Origin: an uncultured delta proteobacterium
Lineage (GTDB): Bacteria > Bdellovibrionota_C > UBA2361 > CAIXSY01
DNA: 35,997 nt
Assembly: GCA_903922175.1 (NCBI GenBank)
Contig: CAIXSY010000301.1
Span: 1-35,997 of the forward strand
Direction of reading: 5' to 3'
Shown here: positions 15,903 to 26,185 of the stretch, piece by piece
Numbering within the stretch: the stretch's first letter is position 1
Layout of the letters: the number at the start of each line of letters is the position of its first letter
Notes under the pieces: generated by a model
What the model saw: only the letters and a program-made list of their open reading frames with translations
Told to the model about the DNA's origin: nothing
The model's database searches: none
Program-made: the position numbers and the translations under genes

Positions 15903-16020
15903 GCCCCCTGTCGAAGTGCGCCCAATTGTCATCCCGAGGAGCTCTACCCTTTTCCAGCGCCCCTGCACCGAATCTGCTATCACCTCAAAAAGGGTAGAGC
16001 GACGAGGGATGACAGGGGGC
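15903..16020. repeat. Inverted-repeat element with GTCATCCC ends (118 bp)
   Basis: The outer arms GCCCCCTGTC (15903-15912) and GACAGGGGGC (16011-16020) are perfect. Inner arms 15928-15953 and 15988-16013 start GTCATCCC and end GGGATGAC, sharing a 13-bp perfect core CTCTACCCTTTT. GTCATCCC-type repeats are widespread in bacterial genomes as short non-coding palindromes. The following 16021-16265 stretch up to the GrpB gene shows nothing else I can support. Confidence 0.7.
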
Positions 16021-16265
16021 ATAAACGGTTGCTTAAAAATAATCATTGCGCCCTAGCACCGATGCAATATTGACTCGCTCAGCCAATCCCGTATTGCTCT
16101 ACCAACTCCCACTCTGTGCTTTCTCCACGTTTGGATTCTAACACTATTGGCATCTCAACGCCTCTCTATACCGTTTTATCACCTATCCTGTCTTTCTTCC
16201 TCGCCCCCATCCCATAGCACCACTACCTCCTGAAGTGTATACTCATCTCAGGATGTGCCCCTAAC

Positions 16266-16835
16266 ATGAGAGAAAATACCAATGATGCACTCGGTTTAAA
16301 ACGTGGCACGGTCGCCCTGTCGCCATATAATTCGAGTTGGCCGCGGCTATTTGCCGAGGAACGAGATCGTCTTGCACCTATCCTTGTTGATCTCGTGTTC
16401 CCTTATGAGCATGTGGGCAGCACCGCAGTTCCCGGCCTGACCGCTAAGCCAATTATCGATTTTATGGGTGGTGTTGGTTCTATTGACGAGGCAAGAGGTC
16501 TAATCCCCCTGATTGAACCACTTGGGTATGAGTATCGACAAAATGGCGATAAGCCAGATCGCCTATTGCTGGTAAAAGGACCAACAACGTGCAGAACGCA
16601 TCACTTTTCGTTAGTCGTGCGCGACTCGGTGGAGTGGTGTAATTATATCCTTTTTCGAGACAAATTAAGCACTAACCCGTCATTGGCGGAGGAATACGCA
16701 GAGTTAAAGGAATCACTTGCTCGCCAATTTGCAGATGACCGGCCAACGTATACCGCCAGGAAGGCTGCGTTCATTACCAAAGTACTTAGGCCAGACAGAC
16801 ATGCTGATTCGAACAGCCAGGGTGGAATAGCTTAA
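16266..16835 (+). CDS. GrpB-family protein (UPF0157, nucleotidyltransferase fold)
   Basis: A 189-aa cytoplasmic protein of the GrpB family. Signature segments: VALSPYNSSWPRLFAEERDRL at the N-terminus, the nucleotidyltransferase-like HVGSTAVPGLTAKPIIDFMG (about 57-76), then RTHHFSLVVRDSVEWCNYILFRDKL and YTARKAAFITKVL at the end. Members of this family are common, often accessory, and some are linked to CoA biosynthesis or aminoglycoside-like nucleotidyl transfer; the actual reaction here is unknown. Start ATG 16266 has a weak ribosome site. Position behind tRNA-linked repeats suggests acquired DNA, but that is inference. Confidence 0.9.
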   Translation: MRENTNDALGLKRGTVALSPYNSSWPRLFAEERDRLAPILVDLVFPYEHVGSTAVPGLTAKPIIDFMGGVGSIDEARGLIPLIEPLGYEYRQNGDKPDRLLLVKGPTTCRTHHFSLVVRDSVEWCNYILFRDKLSTNPSLAEEYAELKESLARQFADDRPTYTARKAAFITKVLRPDRHADSNSQGGIA

Positions 16836-16904
16836 GAATCATTTGCAGGTTACACTAGCTGCAACAGGTATGCTTAGCTCATTTGTAAATTTTGCAGTTG
16901 TTTT

Positions 16905-17519
16905 ATGATGCCTCAAGTTGTTTCCACCAAGGTTGTGGTTCCGCTTCCAGCTCGAGTTCGGTCAATAGCCGAATTCGAAGAGAAATCAGCCGCTATCGGC
17001 TACTTACAGATGCCCCCTTCGGCCGCGCCGATGATGTATTATCGTGGCTATGGTGCTTGTTTGGTTGACCAGCATGAAAGTGCGGGGCTTCTGGTTGGCT
17101 TTCGTGATAAATGCGCCATGCCACAACACACCGAAGCGGCCACGGGTGTGCCAATTTATCGTCATGTATTGCTTAACCTCACGGCGTGTCACCCATGTTC
17201 CGAAATCATATTTTCAAAGGGTAGCACCTCGTTTGCTCAAATTAAATGTTTTTGCAGAGTTGATAGCGGGGGCTGGATCTCGTACCCATCGAATGAACAG
17301 AGCCCGACGCTTGTAGCGGGACATAACTTGCTCCATTTCCCCTATGGCGTCAGCTTTAGACGAGCGCGACTCGAACAGAACGCCCAAAGCTCCGATTTGC
17401 ACACCCTGGCGGCCGAACAAAATTTGGTGATCATTACCCAGCCCGACAGACGCGACTATGTCATACTTGAGTCACTAGGAACGATGAGCCTGACCCCCAT
17501 CCCGACTCTGGTTTTATGA
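16905..17519 (+). CDS. Hypothetical protein (204 aa)
   Basis: I do not recognise this protein. It is 204 aa, soluble-looking and beta-rich, without signal peptide. Features are a Cys-containing centre (LTACHPCSEIIF, IKCFCRVDSGGW) and an aromatic MMYYRGYGACLV segment. The start is one of two adjacent ATG codons at 16905/16908, with no strong ribosome site. It follows the GrpB gene by 69 nt in the same direction, so both may be on one transcript and belong to the same accessory segment. Confidence 0.6.
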   Translation: MMPQVVSTKVVVPLPARVRSIAEFEEKSAAIGYLQMPPSAAPMMYYRGYGACLVDQHESAGLLVGFRDKCAMPQHTEAATGVPIYRHVLLNLTACHPCSEIIFSKGSTSFAQIKCFCRVDSGGWISYPSNEQSPTLVAGHNLLHFPYGVSFRRARLEQNAQSSDLHTLAAEQNLVIITQPDRRDYVILESLGTMSLTPIPTLVL

Positions 17520-17990
17520 TAAATATTGGCAACGATTGCGGACTGATTTGACTTCGCTGCGCTGCGCAAAGCAATTTTACTGCCATCGGGACTTGAGAAT
17601 ACCTCGCTACGAACCGAGGGGCCGTTTGCCTACCGCAACTTAGAAGAGTGCTTGGCGCTTATCCATGGTTACGTCGAAGAGGTCTCTCGTTTTTCCGTCG
17701 TGGCGTACATGGGGCATCTATAATTGTAGGATCGTCGCGCTTTTGTTTGGGTGGAATGTGGCCCGTGCAACGTTCGGCTGCATTCGACCCTGAGCGAGGG
17801 GCTTGCGGCCGATAAAGAATCATAGCTCGTTGACCTACTGCTAATACATTGTAACTTTTTTTTACCAAACACCACAAGCTATCCTGGGCACATAACCACC
17901 AATAACCACCAATATTCCTGCCAAATTCTGCCTCATGAAGATGGCCAACAAATACTTTGTCTACTTTAGTTACATTTTAATCTTTGAAGG
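17520..17990. other. Gene-free stretch with tandem 10-bp repeat
   Basis: No credible gene on either strand. The only clear structure is a tandem repeat ATAACCACCA at 17892-17901 and 17902-17911, followed by a partial third copy ATA. It lies about 90 nt upstream of the PspA-gene promoter candidate and could be an operator, but nothing else supports this. Confidence 0.4.
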
Positions 17991-17991
17991 T

Positions 17992-18021
17992 TTGAAACAC
18001 CCCTCCCCTTTCGCGTATCTT
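17992..18021 (+). promoter_or_regulatory. Probable promoter of the PspA-like gene
   Basis: TTGAAA (17992-17997), 18 nt, TATCTT (18016-18021), 48 nt before the ATG. The same stretch also reads GAAAC...CGTAT, resembling ECF-type (extracytoplasmic stress) promoters, which would suit an envelope-stress gene. No sigma-54 TGGCAC-TTGC pair, as used by E. coli pspA, was seen. Confidence 0.4.
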
Positions 18022-18068
18022 GAGTGGAGAAGGCCGGCATAACGCCTGCCCCTATGGAGGAAACCGTG

Positions 18069-18734
18069 ATGAAAACTATACGCCGTTGGACATCTGCACT
18101 CACCTCGAGCTTTGAATGGATGATTAGCCAAGTCGAGAACCACGAGGCTCTGGTTACTTCGTCGATGAAGGACGTACAGGAGGCCGGGGCCCGGGCGCAG
18201 GTACAGCTCAAACGCATGCGCCTTGATGGTCAGCAGATGCGCAAACGACTCGCTGATCTGCGCGAGCAGGTAGAGCTCTGGTGCAGTCGCGCCAAAGCTT
18301 CGGCCGATGTCGATGAGAAGCGCGCCCTTGAATGCATTAAACGCAAAAAACGGATCGAGCGCGAAATCGGCGAGATCGAGGAGCAGGAGCGCGACCACAC
18401 CAAGCTCGAGAAGCAGCTCACTCAAGATTTAGTCGTGATCGACGACCGGCTGACGCGACTACGCCAGCAGCGCAATGCCCTGCGCACTCGCCAGTCACGT
18501 GCCGAGGCGCTACGCTCGCTGCAAAATGACGATGGCTTGGTAATCTCAGAAATTGACGAGATCTTCGATCGCTGGGAGACGAAGATTACCGAGTATGAGG
18601 TGCAGGCCTCATGCCGACTTGACGAGAAAGACGACCTTGAAGCTCAGTTTACCAGCGCTGAGGAGGAATCGGCCCTCAAGGAGGAACTAAAAACGCTGCT
18701 CGGTGCGCCCCTTCCAGAGACCAAGGTAGCCTAA
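18069..18734 (+). CDS. PspA/IM30-family membrane-stress protein
   Basis: A 221-aa coiled-coil protein of the ESCRT-III-related PspA/Vipp1 family, which polymerises on the cytoplasmic face of the inner membrane to preserve it under stress. The family pattern is visible: amphipathic N-terminus MKTIRRWTSALTSSFEWMISQVENHEALV, long coiled coil (about 40-150), then IDEIFDRWETKITEYEVQASC and a C-terminal FTSAEEESALKEELKTLLG, equal to the PspA end. I chose ATG 18069 because GGAGG (18056-18060) lies 8 nt before it; starts further upstream lack a site. Thirty-three nt separate it from the polytopic membrane protein, a likely partner. Confidence 0.88.
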   Translation: MKTIRRWTSALTSSFEWMISQVENHEALVTSSMKDVQEAGARAQVQLKRMRLDGQQMRKRLADLREQVELWCSRAKASADVDEKRALECIKRKKRIEREIGEIEEQERDHTKLEKQLTQDLVVIDDRLTRLRQQRNALRTRQSRAEALRSLQNDDGLVISEIDEIFDRWETKITEYEVQASCRLDEKDDLEAQFTSAEEESALKEELKTLLGAPLPETKVA

Positions 18735-18767
18735 ACCAAACAAAACCAACCAAACGGAGAAATACCT

Positions 18768-20192
18768 ATGAACACCACAGACGCAACCATACCGACGACC
18801 CCCGATGAGGGGGTCCTCGCCGAAATTGACAGCGCTCTTGCCGCCGATAGGAGCACTCAGGCGCCGGGCCTCGACCCGGCGCGTGTCGCCGCCAATGCCA
18901 AAGAGGAGCACGTGGCCCATTCACTCTCAAAAATTCTGCGCTTCATTGGCGCTATCGTGATCATCGTCGCCTCAGCCACGTTTCTCCTACAGCGCTGGGA
19001 GGGAGCCGATCATATCATGCGCTACTACTCATTTCTGGGCTTTACCGCCCTGCTCTCGTTAACCGGGTTCATGTGTGGATTAAAGATTCACGAAGATAAG
19101 GGCGCACGCACATTCCTCGGCATCGCCGCGGCGCTGATCCCGATTAACTTCTGTGCCCTGGGCGGACTCGGCTACTCACGAGTACTGGCCCATGCTGGAC
19201 GGGACCTGCACTATAACCTCATCACCCGCTGGGTTGCCCCCACGGATGAAGCTGCACTAACCGCAACGCTTCTTGCATTTGCGGTGATGGCGCTACTCTC
19301 GTTTATCTCATTCTCGGCACTTCTGCGCAGCGAACGCGGGCGGCTAACGGGTTTGTTTATGCTGGCCAATTCGACACTCCTCATCCCCAGCCGCGATGCC
19401 GGGATCATGGCGATGCTTGCTGTCGTGCTCTTTACCGCGCTAACTCAATACGATTACTTCATCCTGCGCAAAGCGCCTGGAGCTCAAACCCGTGAAGGGT
19501 CCATCGTGCGTGCAATTATCGCCATGCCATTTCTTGCGATACTGACACGTGCCCTGTTGGTTTATCTCTTTAATCTCTCTGCCCTATTTGCCGCGGCCCT
19601 ATTTGCCATGCTGGCGCTAACACTCTTTACCTACCTGCCCGCCTACCTTAAGAGCGCCGCTGCCAAAAAGGTCTCTCAATCCTTTAGTTTAGTTCCGGCA
19701 ATGGTCGCCTGGGGGTGTTTTGCCGCGCAATTTGTGGAGCCCATTGCCGTAGCCACGGCCGCCCAGTTCAGCTTCTATACCTTGCCCATCGCAGCGCTCT
19801 TCACGCTTATGTCACTGTACTGCGAGCAATCACTTGCTCCCAGACTGCGTAAAGCCTCGGCGCTCTTCGCCATCGCTTCGATAAGCCTCTGCCTGATCGC
19901 TTTTCCGGGCGCGGTCGCTGCATTCTTGTGCATCACCGTCTCCCTGGTGCTCATAACCTATGGCTACCTGATCGAGAACAGCACCATATTGATCTCGGGC
20001 ATCGCCGGGTTTACCTTCGGAATCGCCTATCACCTGCGCTATGCCATGGATCTGTACAGCTACTGCCCGTGGGTTTGCTTAGCAGCTCTCGGAGTATCTA
20101 CCGTCGTTGCCTCATCGCTGATCGAACGTCACTACCAAAAGATGCTCGCCTCGCTACGAGGATTTCACGGAAAGATTAAGACTTGGGAATAA
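18768..20192 (+). CDS. Polytopic membrane protein paired with PspA-like gene
   Basis: A 474-aa integral inner-membrane protein. Residues 1-55 are a polar cytoplasmic head (MNTTDATIPTTPDEGVLAEIDSALAA...). Then about 13 hydrophobic segments follow from residue 60, for example ILRFIGAIVIIVASATFLLQ, LLSFISFSALL and AVAAFLCITVSLVLITYGYLI, ending in a basic tail. A ribosome site ACGGAGA precedes the ATG. I do not recognise the family; it has no transporter signature. Its tight spacing to the PspA-like gene suggests a shared transcript and a membrane-integrity role, as PspA partners often are membrane proteins; that is inference. Confidence 0.8.
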   Translation: MNTTDATIPTTPDEGVLAEIDSALAADRSTQAPGLDPARVAANAKEEHVAHSLSKILRFIGAIVIIVASATFLLQRWEGADHIMRYYSFLGFTALLSLTGFMCGLKIHEDKGARTFLGIAAALIPINFCALGGLGYSRVLAHAGRDLHYNLITRWVAPTDEAALTATLLAFAVMALLSFISFSALLRSERGRLTGLFMLANSTLLIPSRDAGIMAMLAVVLFTALTQYDYFILRKAPGAQTREGSIVRAIIAMPFLAILTRALLVYLFNLSALFAAALFAMLALTLFTYLPAYLKSAAAKKVSQSFSLVPAMVAWGCFAAQFVEPIAVATAAQFSFYTLPIAALFTLMSLYCEQSLAPRLRKASALFAIASISLCLIAFPGAVAAFLCITVSLVLITYGYLIENSTILISGIAGFTFGIAYHLRYAMDLYSYCPWVCLAALGVSTVVASSLIERHYQKMLASLRGFHGKIKTWE

Positions 20193-20207
20193 GAAGCTTC
20201 TAGGGCC

Positions 20208-20254
20208 AGCGCTGCGCGACCTGTCCTGAGCGAAGTCGAAGGAAGCGCAGCGCT
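20208..20254. terminator. Hairpin between convergent genes
   Basis: AGCGCTGCGC (20208-20217) pairs perfectly with GCGCAGCGCT (20245-20254), with a 27-nt loop containing GTCCTGAGCGAAGTCGAAGG, a dispersed repeat common in bacteria. It touches the mreB stop codon and lies 15 nt after the membrane-protein stop, so it may end both transcripts. No U-run follows. Confidence 0.5.
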
Positions 20255-21267
20255 TAGGAGAGTAGATCTTTATACGTTTCATATTTCTCCATGCACCTCC
20301 CCGCGCCTTCAACGACAGCGGCGAGAGGGTCGGGAGCAACGTGAACGGCGATATTGAGTTCCTGACTGATGCGCGCATCGAGTCCCTTAAGCAGCGCGCC
20401 GCCACCGGCGAGCGCAATGCCCACCGAGAGGATATCGCCCGAAAGCTCAGGAGGCGTATTTTCAAGCGCCTGGCGGATAGCGGCAACGACCGTGGCCACC
20501 ACCTCCTCGATCGCCTGGCGAATCTCGCCTCCCTGAATCACCATCGCGGCAGGAGCGCCCGAGGTAAGGCTTCGTCCACGAACCTCCATCTCCTGGTGAT
20601 CATAGTCGGGGTGAGCACAGCCGATGGTCTTTTTGACGAGCTCGGCGGTTGTTTCGCCAATCAAGAGGTGATGTTGACGGCGGAGCATGTTGATGATCGC
20701 CTCGTCCATGGCATCTCCCCCCTGGCGCACGGACACAGAGTAGACGAGATCCTTGAGGCTAATAACGGCGACGTCTGTTGTCCCGCCACCGATATCGACG
20801 ATGAGGCTGGCGGCCGCCTCGGTTACCGGCAAGTTACAGCCGATGGCAGCAGCCATGGCCTCATCGATTAGGCGCACCTCGCGTGCTTCTCCTTCGAGAG
20901 CATCGCGAATGGCTCGCTTTTCCACCTCCGTAATCCCACTTGGAACACCAACGACGGCACGAGGCTTCATGAAAGAGAAGCCGTGCTTGCGCGTCTTAAG
21001 CAAAAAATGCTTCAGCATCATCCCCGCAGCCTCAAAGTCGGCGATGACACCGGTACGCACCGGGCGTACCACCTTGACACCTTCCGGTGTGCGCCCGAGC
21101 ATAACTTTGGCCTCGGCCCCATAAGCCACCGGCTCACGCCGCTGACCGATATATTTGACTGCTATAATCGAGGGCTCATTGACGACTATGCCGCTCCCCT
21201 CTTCGTAAATGAGAGTATTGGCAGTGCCGAGATCAATGGCGATATCACGCGAGAGTATACGAATCAT
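20254..21267 (-). CDS. mreB: Rod shape-determining protein MreB
   Basis: A 337-aa bacterial actin homologue that polymerises under the inner membrane and guides cell-wall synthesis. Motifs of the actin ATPase fold: AIDLGTANTLIY (phosphate 1), LIDEAMAAAIG, SLIVDIGGGTTDVAVISL (phosphate 2) and GIALAGGGALLKGLD (adenosine site). Length is normal for MreB (about 330-350). It is not followed by mreC-mreD, which often lie downstream; here the next gene is convergent. Start ATG 21265-21267 has no strong ribosome site. A TATACT -10 candidate lies on the minus strand at 21299-21304. Confidence 0.96.
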   Translation of the reverse strand: MIRILSRDIAIDLGTANTLIYEEGSGIVVNEPSIIAVKYIGQRREPVAYGAEAKVMLGRTPEGVKVVRPVRTGVIADFEAAGMMLKHFLLKTRKHGFSFMKPRAVVGVPSGITEVEKRAIRDALEGEAREVRLIDEAMAAAIGCNLPVTEAAASLIVDIGGGTTDVAVISLKDLVYSVSVRQGGDAMDEAIINMLRRQHHLLIGETTAELVKKTIGCAHPDYDHQEMEVRGRSLTSGAPAAMVIQGGEIRQAIEEVVATVVAAIRQALENTPPELSGDILSVGIALAGGGALLKGLDARISQELNIAVHVAPDPLAAVVEGAGRCMEKYETYKDLLS

Positions 21268-21365
21268 AAGAGATTATTTAATGATGTTGAGGCATCAGAG
21301 TATATTCTGGGACAGGAAAGGTAAAGGTCTGGGACGGAGATAAGTTGAGTGAGGCTTTACTGCCG

Positions 21366-21563
21366 ACTAGTACCCCGACCAGAAAGTTTTTTCACTTGGT
21401 CATAAACTCCGGCTTGGCCGTGGCCTCATCCTCTTCGACATCGACTTTTACATTTAAGCCCAAATCTAAGGGTAAATGGCCAAGGCCAAGCGGAAGTTCA
21501 AGGCCAAGATTAGGAGAAAAACTCCAAATTTAGGTGAAAAAACTTTCTGGACGAGGTACTAGT
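21366..21563. repeat. Second MITE-like element with ACTAGT ends (198 bp)
   Basis: The 30-nt arms 21366-21395 and 21534-21563 match at 28 of 30 positions; they begin ACTAGTACC and end GGTACTAGT and contain CCAGAAAGTTTTTTCAC. An inner pair, CTTGGCCGTGGCC and GGCCAAGGCCAAG, gives a nested hairpin. ACTAGT at both edges may be part of the ends or a duplicated target. It lies between the lpxC fusion and mreB. Nothing coding is credible in 21268-21646. Confidence 0.75.
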
Positions 21564-21571
21564 GGGTTTTC

Positions 21572-21588
21572 CCCGTGCACCTGCACGT
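21572..21588. repeat. 17-nt exact repeat shared with copy C
   Basis: CCCGTGCACCTGCACGT here is identical to 13121-13137; the 2580-2590 site shares its first 9 bases, CCCGTGCAC. It continues as CCGTGCAC...GTGCACGG, an imperfect palindrome. It occurs only in gene-free DNA in this window. Confidence 0.6.
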
Positions 21589-21646
21589 GCACGGCAAGCC
21601 ATTATTTGACAAGCAGGTAAGGAAATTTGTAGCCACCACACAATCC

Positions 21647-22963
21647 CTAACCGCCCCGCAACTCCTCTCGCAGGAGCTTGAGCAGCGCGATATTGTCCGA
21701 ATGTCCGGTCATATGCGCCGTAACCTTGCCGCGCAGCGGCCGGCCGAGCAGATAAAGATCGCCGATGGCGTCAAGGATCTTGTGTCGCACCGGCTCATCT
21801 TTAAAACGTAGTTCACCGTTAATGGCCCCTTGATCCCCGAAAAGGACGAAGTTATCGAAGCGCCCGCCCAGGGCCAACCCTTGCTTCTGCAGGGCGCCGA
21901 TGTCTTTGACAAAACCGAAGGTGCGTGACGGCGCAATGGCGCTCTTGTAAGCCTCAACATCATTTAACCGAAAAACCATGTGCTGACGGCCAAGCGGAGC
22001 CGGATAATCAAGCGTGTAGTCGATGACAAAATCATCAGCAGCTTCAATTTCTATCCACTCGCGGTCTTTACCGACACGCAACTTCTTCGAAACTTCAATC
22101 TCGAACCAATCTCCCTGTTGGACATCAAGGCCGATCTCTTCGATCAGAGCGCAAAATTGCCGGGCCGAACCATCCATCACCGGAACCTCTCCGTTGCACT
22201 TTATGAGGAGATTCGAAACACGATAGGCATGTAACGCCGACATTAAATGTTCAATCGTACCCGCGCGCGTGGCACCGAGACTAACCGTAGTTGCAAACCC
22301 CGTTGAACCAACATAATCAACGTGCGCCGGAACTGGGGTGGAATCAGCTATCCCCACAAAATGTATGCCTGAGTTCGGTGGCAACGGCTCGAGGATAAGT
22401 CCACTCTTCTTACCGGAATGGAGCCCCTGGCCATATAAAATGGCGCTCTGTGCCAACGTCCGCTGCTGCACCTTTCTGCCTCTATGCGTTTGCTGGCCAA
22501 AAACTATCGGAGTTATGCGCTCCACAGGCGAACTATCTATGCCTAACTCAGCACGATTTTGGGGACTAGGATCAAGTACCACATCAAGCTGCGCTGCCAC
22601 GGGTGCTGGAGTCAGGACGCGGCGCACCGCCTCCAGCGTCACGTTGAGATCAAGCGGCTTTTCAATAAAATCGGCGGCCCCAAGCCGAGTCGCCGAAATA
22701 GCCGTCGCTATCGTGGCGTGACCGCTAATCATAATCACCGCCGTCTGTGGCGCCAAAGCTTTAATCTCTTTAAGGGTCTCCATGCCGTCGCGACCAGGCA
22801 TCCAGATATCAAGCAACACGACCGCGGGCGCAAGTTCGCGCACTATTTTAATCGCGCTCTCGCCGTCAGCGGCGCTCAAGACGTCGAATCCTTCATCCTT
22901 AAATATATTTTCAAGCGAGCGCCGAATACTCGCCTCATCATCAACAACAAGGATCTGTGTCAT
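21647..22963 (-). CDS. lpxC: Receiver domain-LpxC fusion: UDP-3-O-acyl-GlcNAc deacetylase
   Basis: A 438-aa fusion. Residues 1-120 are a complete CheY-like receiver: D8/D9, phospho-acceptor D52 in VVLLDIWMPG, S80, K102 in FIEKPLD; the sequence is closest by eye to NtrX/NtrC receivers. A linker (about 121-165) follows. Residues about 166-438 are LpxC, the zinc deacetylase committing UDP-GlcNAc to lipid A: E238/H239 in TIEHLMSAL, T348 in SRTFGF, H394/K395 and D398 in RHKILDAIGD, H421 in TGHSDN. The long C-terminal tail of E. coli LpxC is absent. I chose ATG 22963, four nt after purA; 22984 is an alternative. Last gene of the operon. Confidence 0.95.
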   Translation of the reverse strand: MTQILVVDDEASIRRSLENIFKDEGFDVLSAADGESAIKIVRELAPAVVLLDIWMPGRDGMETLKEIKALAPQTAVIMISGHATIATAISATRLGAADFIEKPLDLNVTLEAVRRVLTPAPVAAQLDVVLDPSPQNRAELGIDSSPVERITPIVFGQQTHRGRKVQQRTLAQSAILYGQGLHSGKKSGLILEPLPPNSGIHFVGIADSTPVPAHVDYVGSTGFATTVSLGATRAGTIEHLMSALHAYRVSNLLIKCNGEVPVMDGSARQFCALIEEIGLDVQQGDWFEIEVSKKLRVGKDREWIEIEAADDFVIDYTLDYPAPLGRQHMVFRLNDVEAYKSAIAPSRTFGFVKDIGALQKQGLALGGRFDNFVLFGDQGAINGELRFKDEPVRHKILDAIGDLYLLGRPLRGKVTAHMTGHSDNIALLKLLREELRGG

Positions 22964-22967
22964 AAGT

Positions 22968-25179
<2,212 letters not shown>

Positions 25180-25183
<4 letters not shown>

Positions 25184-26181
25184 CCCCGAGGCAAAAGGAG
25201 TTTATCGACTTCGAGCGCCAGCTTGATCCGCAGATCCGACAGCCCCCCGCGCCAGCGGAATCCAGATGCTGCCTGATGGCCACCGCCACCAAAAGCCTGC
25301 GCCATAAGAGAGAGATCGTGCCCCACTTTTTTGGTGCGCATACTGACCTTCCAATAACCATCTTCCTCGCGCAGGAATATGGCCACCTCGACGCCTTCAA
25401 TGTCACGCATCCTCTCGACGAGGTCTTCAGTATCATCTGACGTCGCCGCATACGTAGCCATCGTCTGCGCCGAGAGCACAACCTGCGCCAGCCTGCCGTC
25501 GTGGCTTATCTCGAGAGAACACAGGGCATGGGCCTGAAGCCGCACCGCTGATAAACGCCGAGTGCCATAGAGTGCCTCTCCGATGCTTGACGGTTCTGCG
25601 CCATAGGCAACGAGCTTGGCGGCAACAGAAAACGTCCCTTCACCGGTCGTTGAATAACGAAACGAGCCCGTATCACCGATAATTCCAGCAAGAAGACAGG
25701 TTGCCACCTCTCGAGTAAACGGGGAGCGCTGGGTGCGGCGGGCCATCTCTTCGAGAAGCATAAAAACCATCTCTGATGCAGAACTCGCCTCTGCCTCAAC
25801 CCAGTTGTGCGTGCCAAAATTATTATTTGAACGATGATGATCGATATTAATTAATAGTGAATGTTTTTTGAGCTGCTCTTTGAGCGTATCGCCCATGCGC
25901 TTCTCATCGCCACAGTCACAGGCGATAACACCATCATATTTCTGTGCCGGAAGAACGGTCCTAACCTCTGCTATCGAAGGTAAAAAGCGATAGCGCGGAA
26001 GAACCCCGCTCTCATTGATAAAAGAGACGCCCTTGCCTAAGGCACGCAGCCCCAAACCTAGCCCGAGGCTCGAACCATAGGCATCGGTATCAGGATTATA
26101 GTGCGAAACAATAAGAAACTGCTCCAGTGACAAGATCCGATCACAGAGCTCATGAAGACTAGCCAAATTGTTGACGGTCAT
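25180..26181 (-). CDS. nrnA: DHH/DHHA1 phosphoesterase, NrnA-type
   Basis: A 333-aa cytoplasmic phosphodiesterase of the DHH family, likely degrading short oligoribonucleotides and possibly pAp. Metal site motifs: VSHYNPDTDAYGSSLGLGLGLR (usually PDGDA, here PDTDA), IACDCGDEKR, the namesake INIDHHRSNNNFG and ATCLLAGIIGDTGSFRYS. The DHHA1 domain ends with FGGGGHQAASGF. It lies 4 nt after rbfA and overlaps truB, matching the rbfA-nrnA-truB block of many genomes. The oligoribonuclease versus pAp-phosphatase balance cannot be told from sequence. Confidence 0.93.
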
Positions 26182-26185
26182 GCTG

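Noticed and set aside
16095-16107. tRNA-like fragment AGTTGGTAGAGCA (minus strand)
   Set aside because: It resembles a D arm, but no acceptor, anticodon or T arm can be folded around it.
15470-18000. Integrated island with att site from tRNA-Lys
   Set aside because: No second copy of the tRNA 3' end and no integrase gene are visible in the window, so only a hotspot is suggested.
17520-18068. Sigma-54 promoter for the PspA-like gene
   Set aside because: No TGGCAC-N5-TTGC pair is present; the best candidates are sigma-70 or ECF-like.
20154-20486. 110-codon minus-strand frame containing FDFAQDR
   Set aside because: This peptide is a typical by-product of the dispersed CTTCGACTTCGCTCAGG repeat; the rest is antisense or out of frame with mreB.
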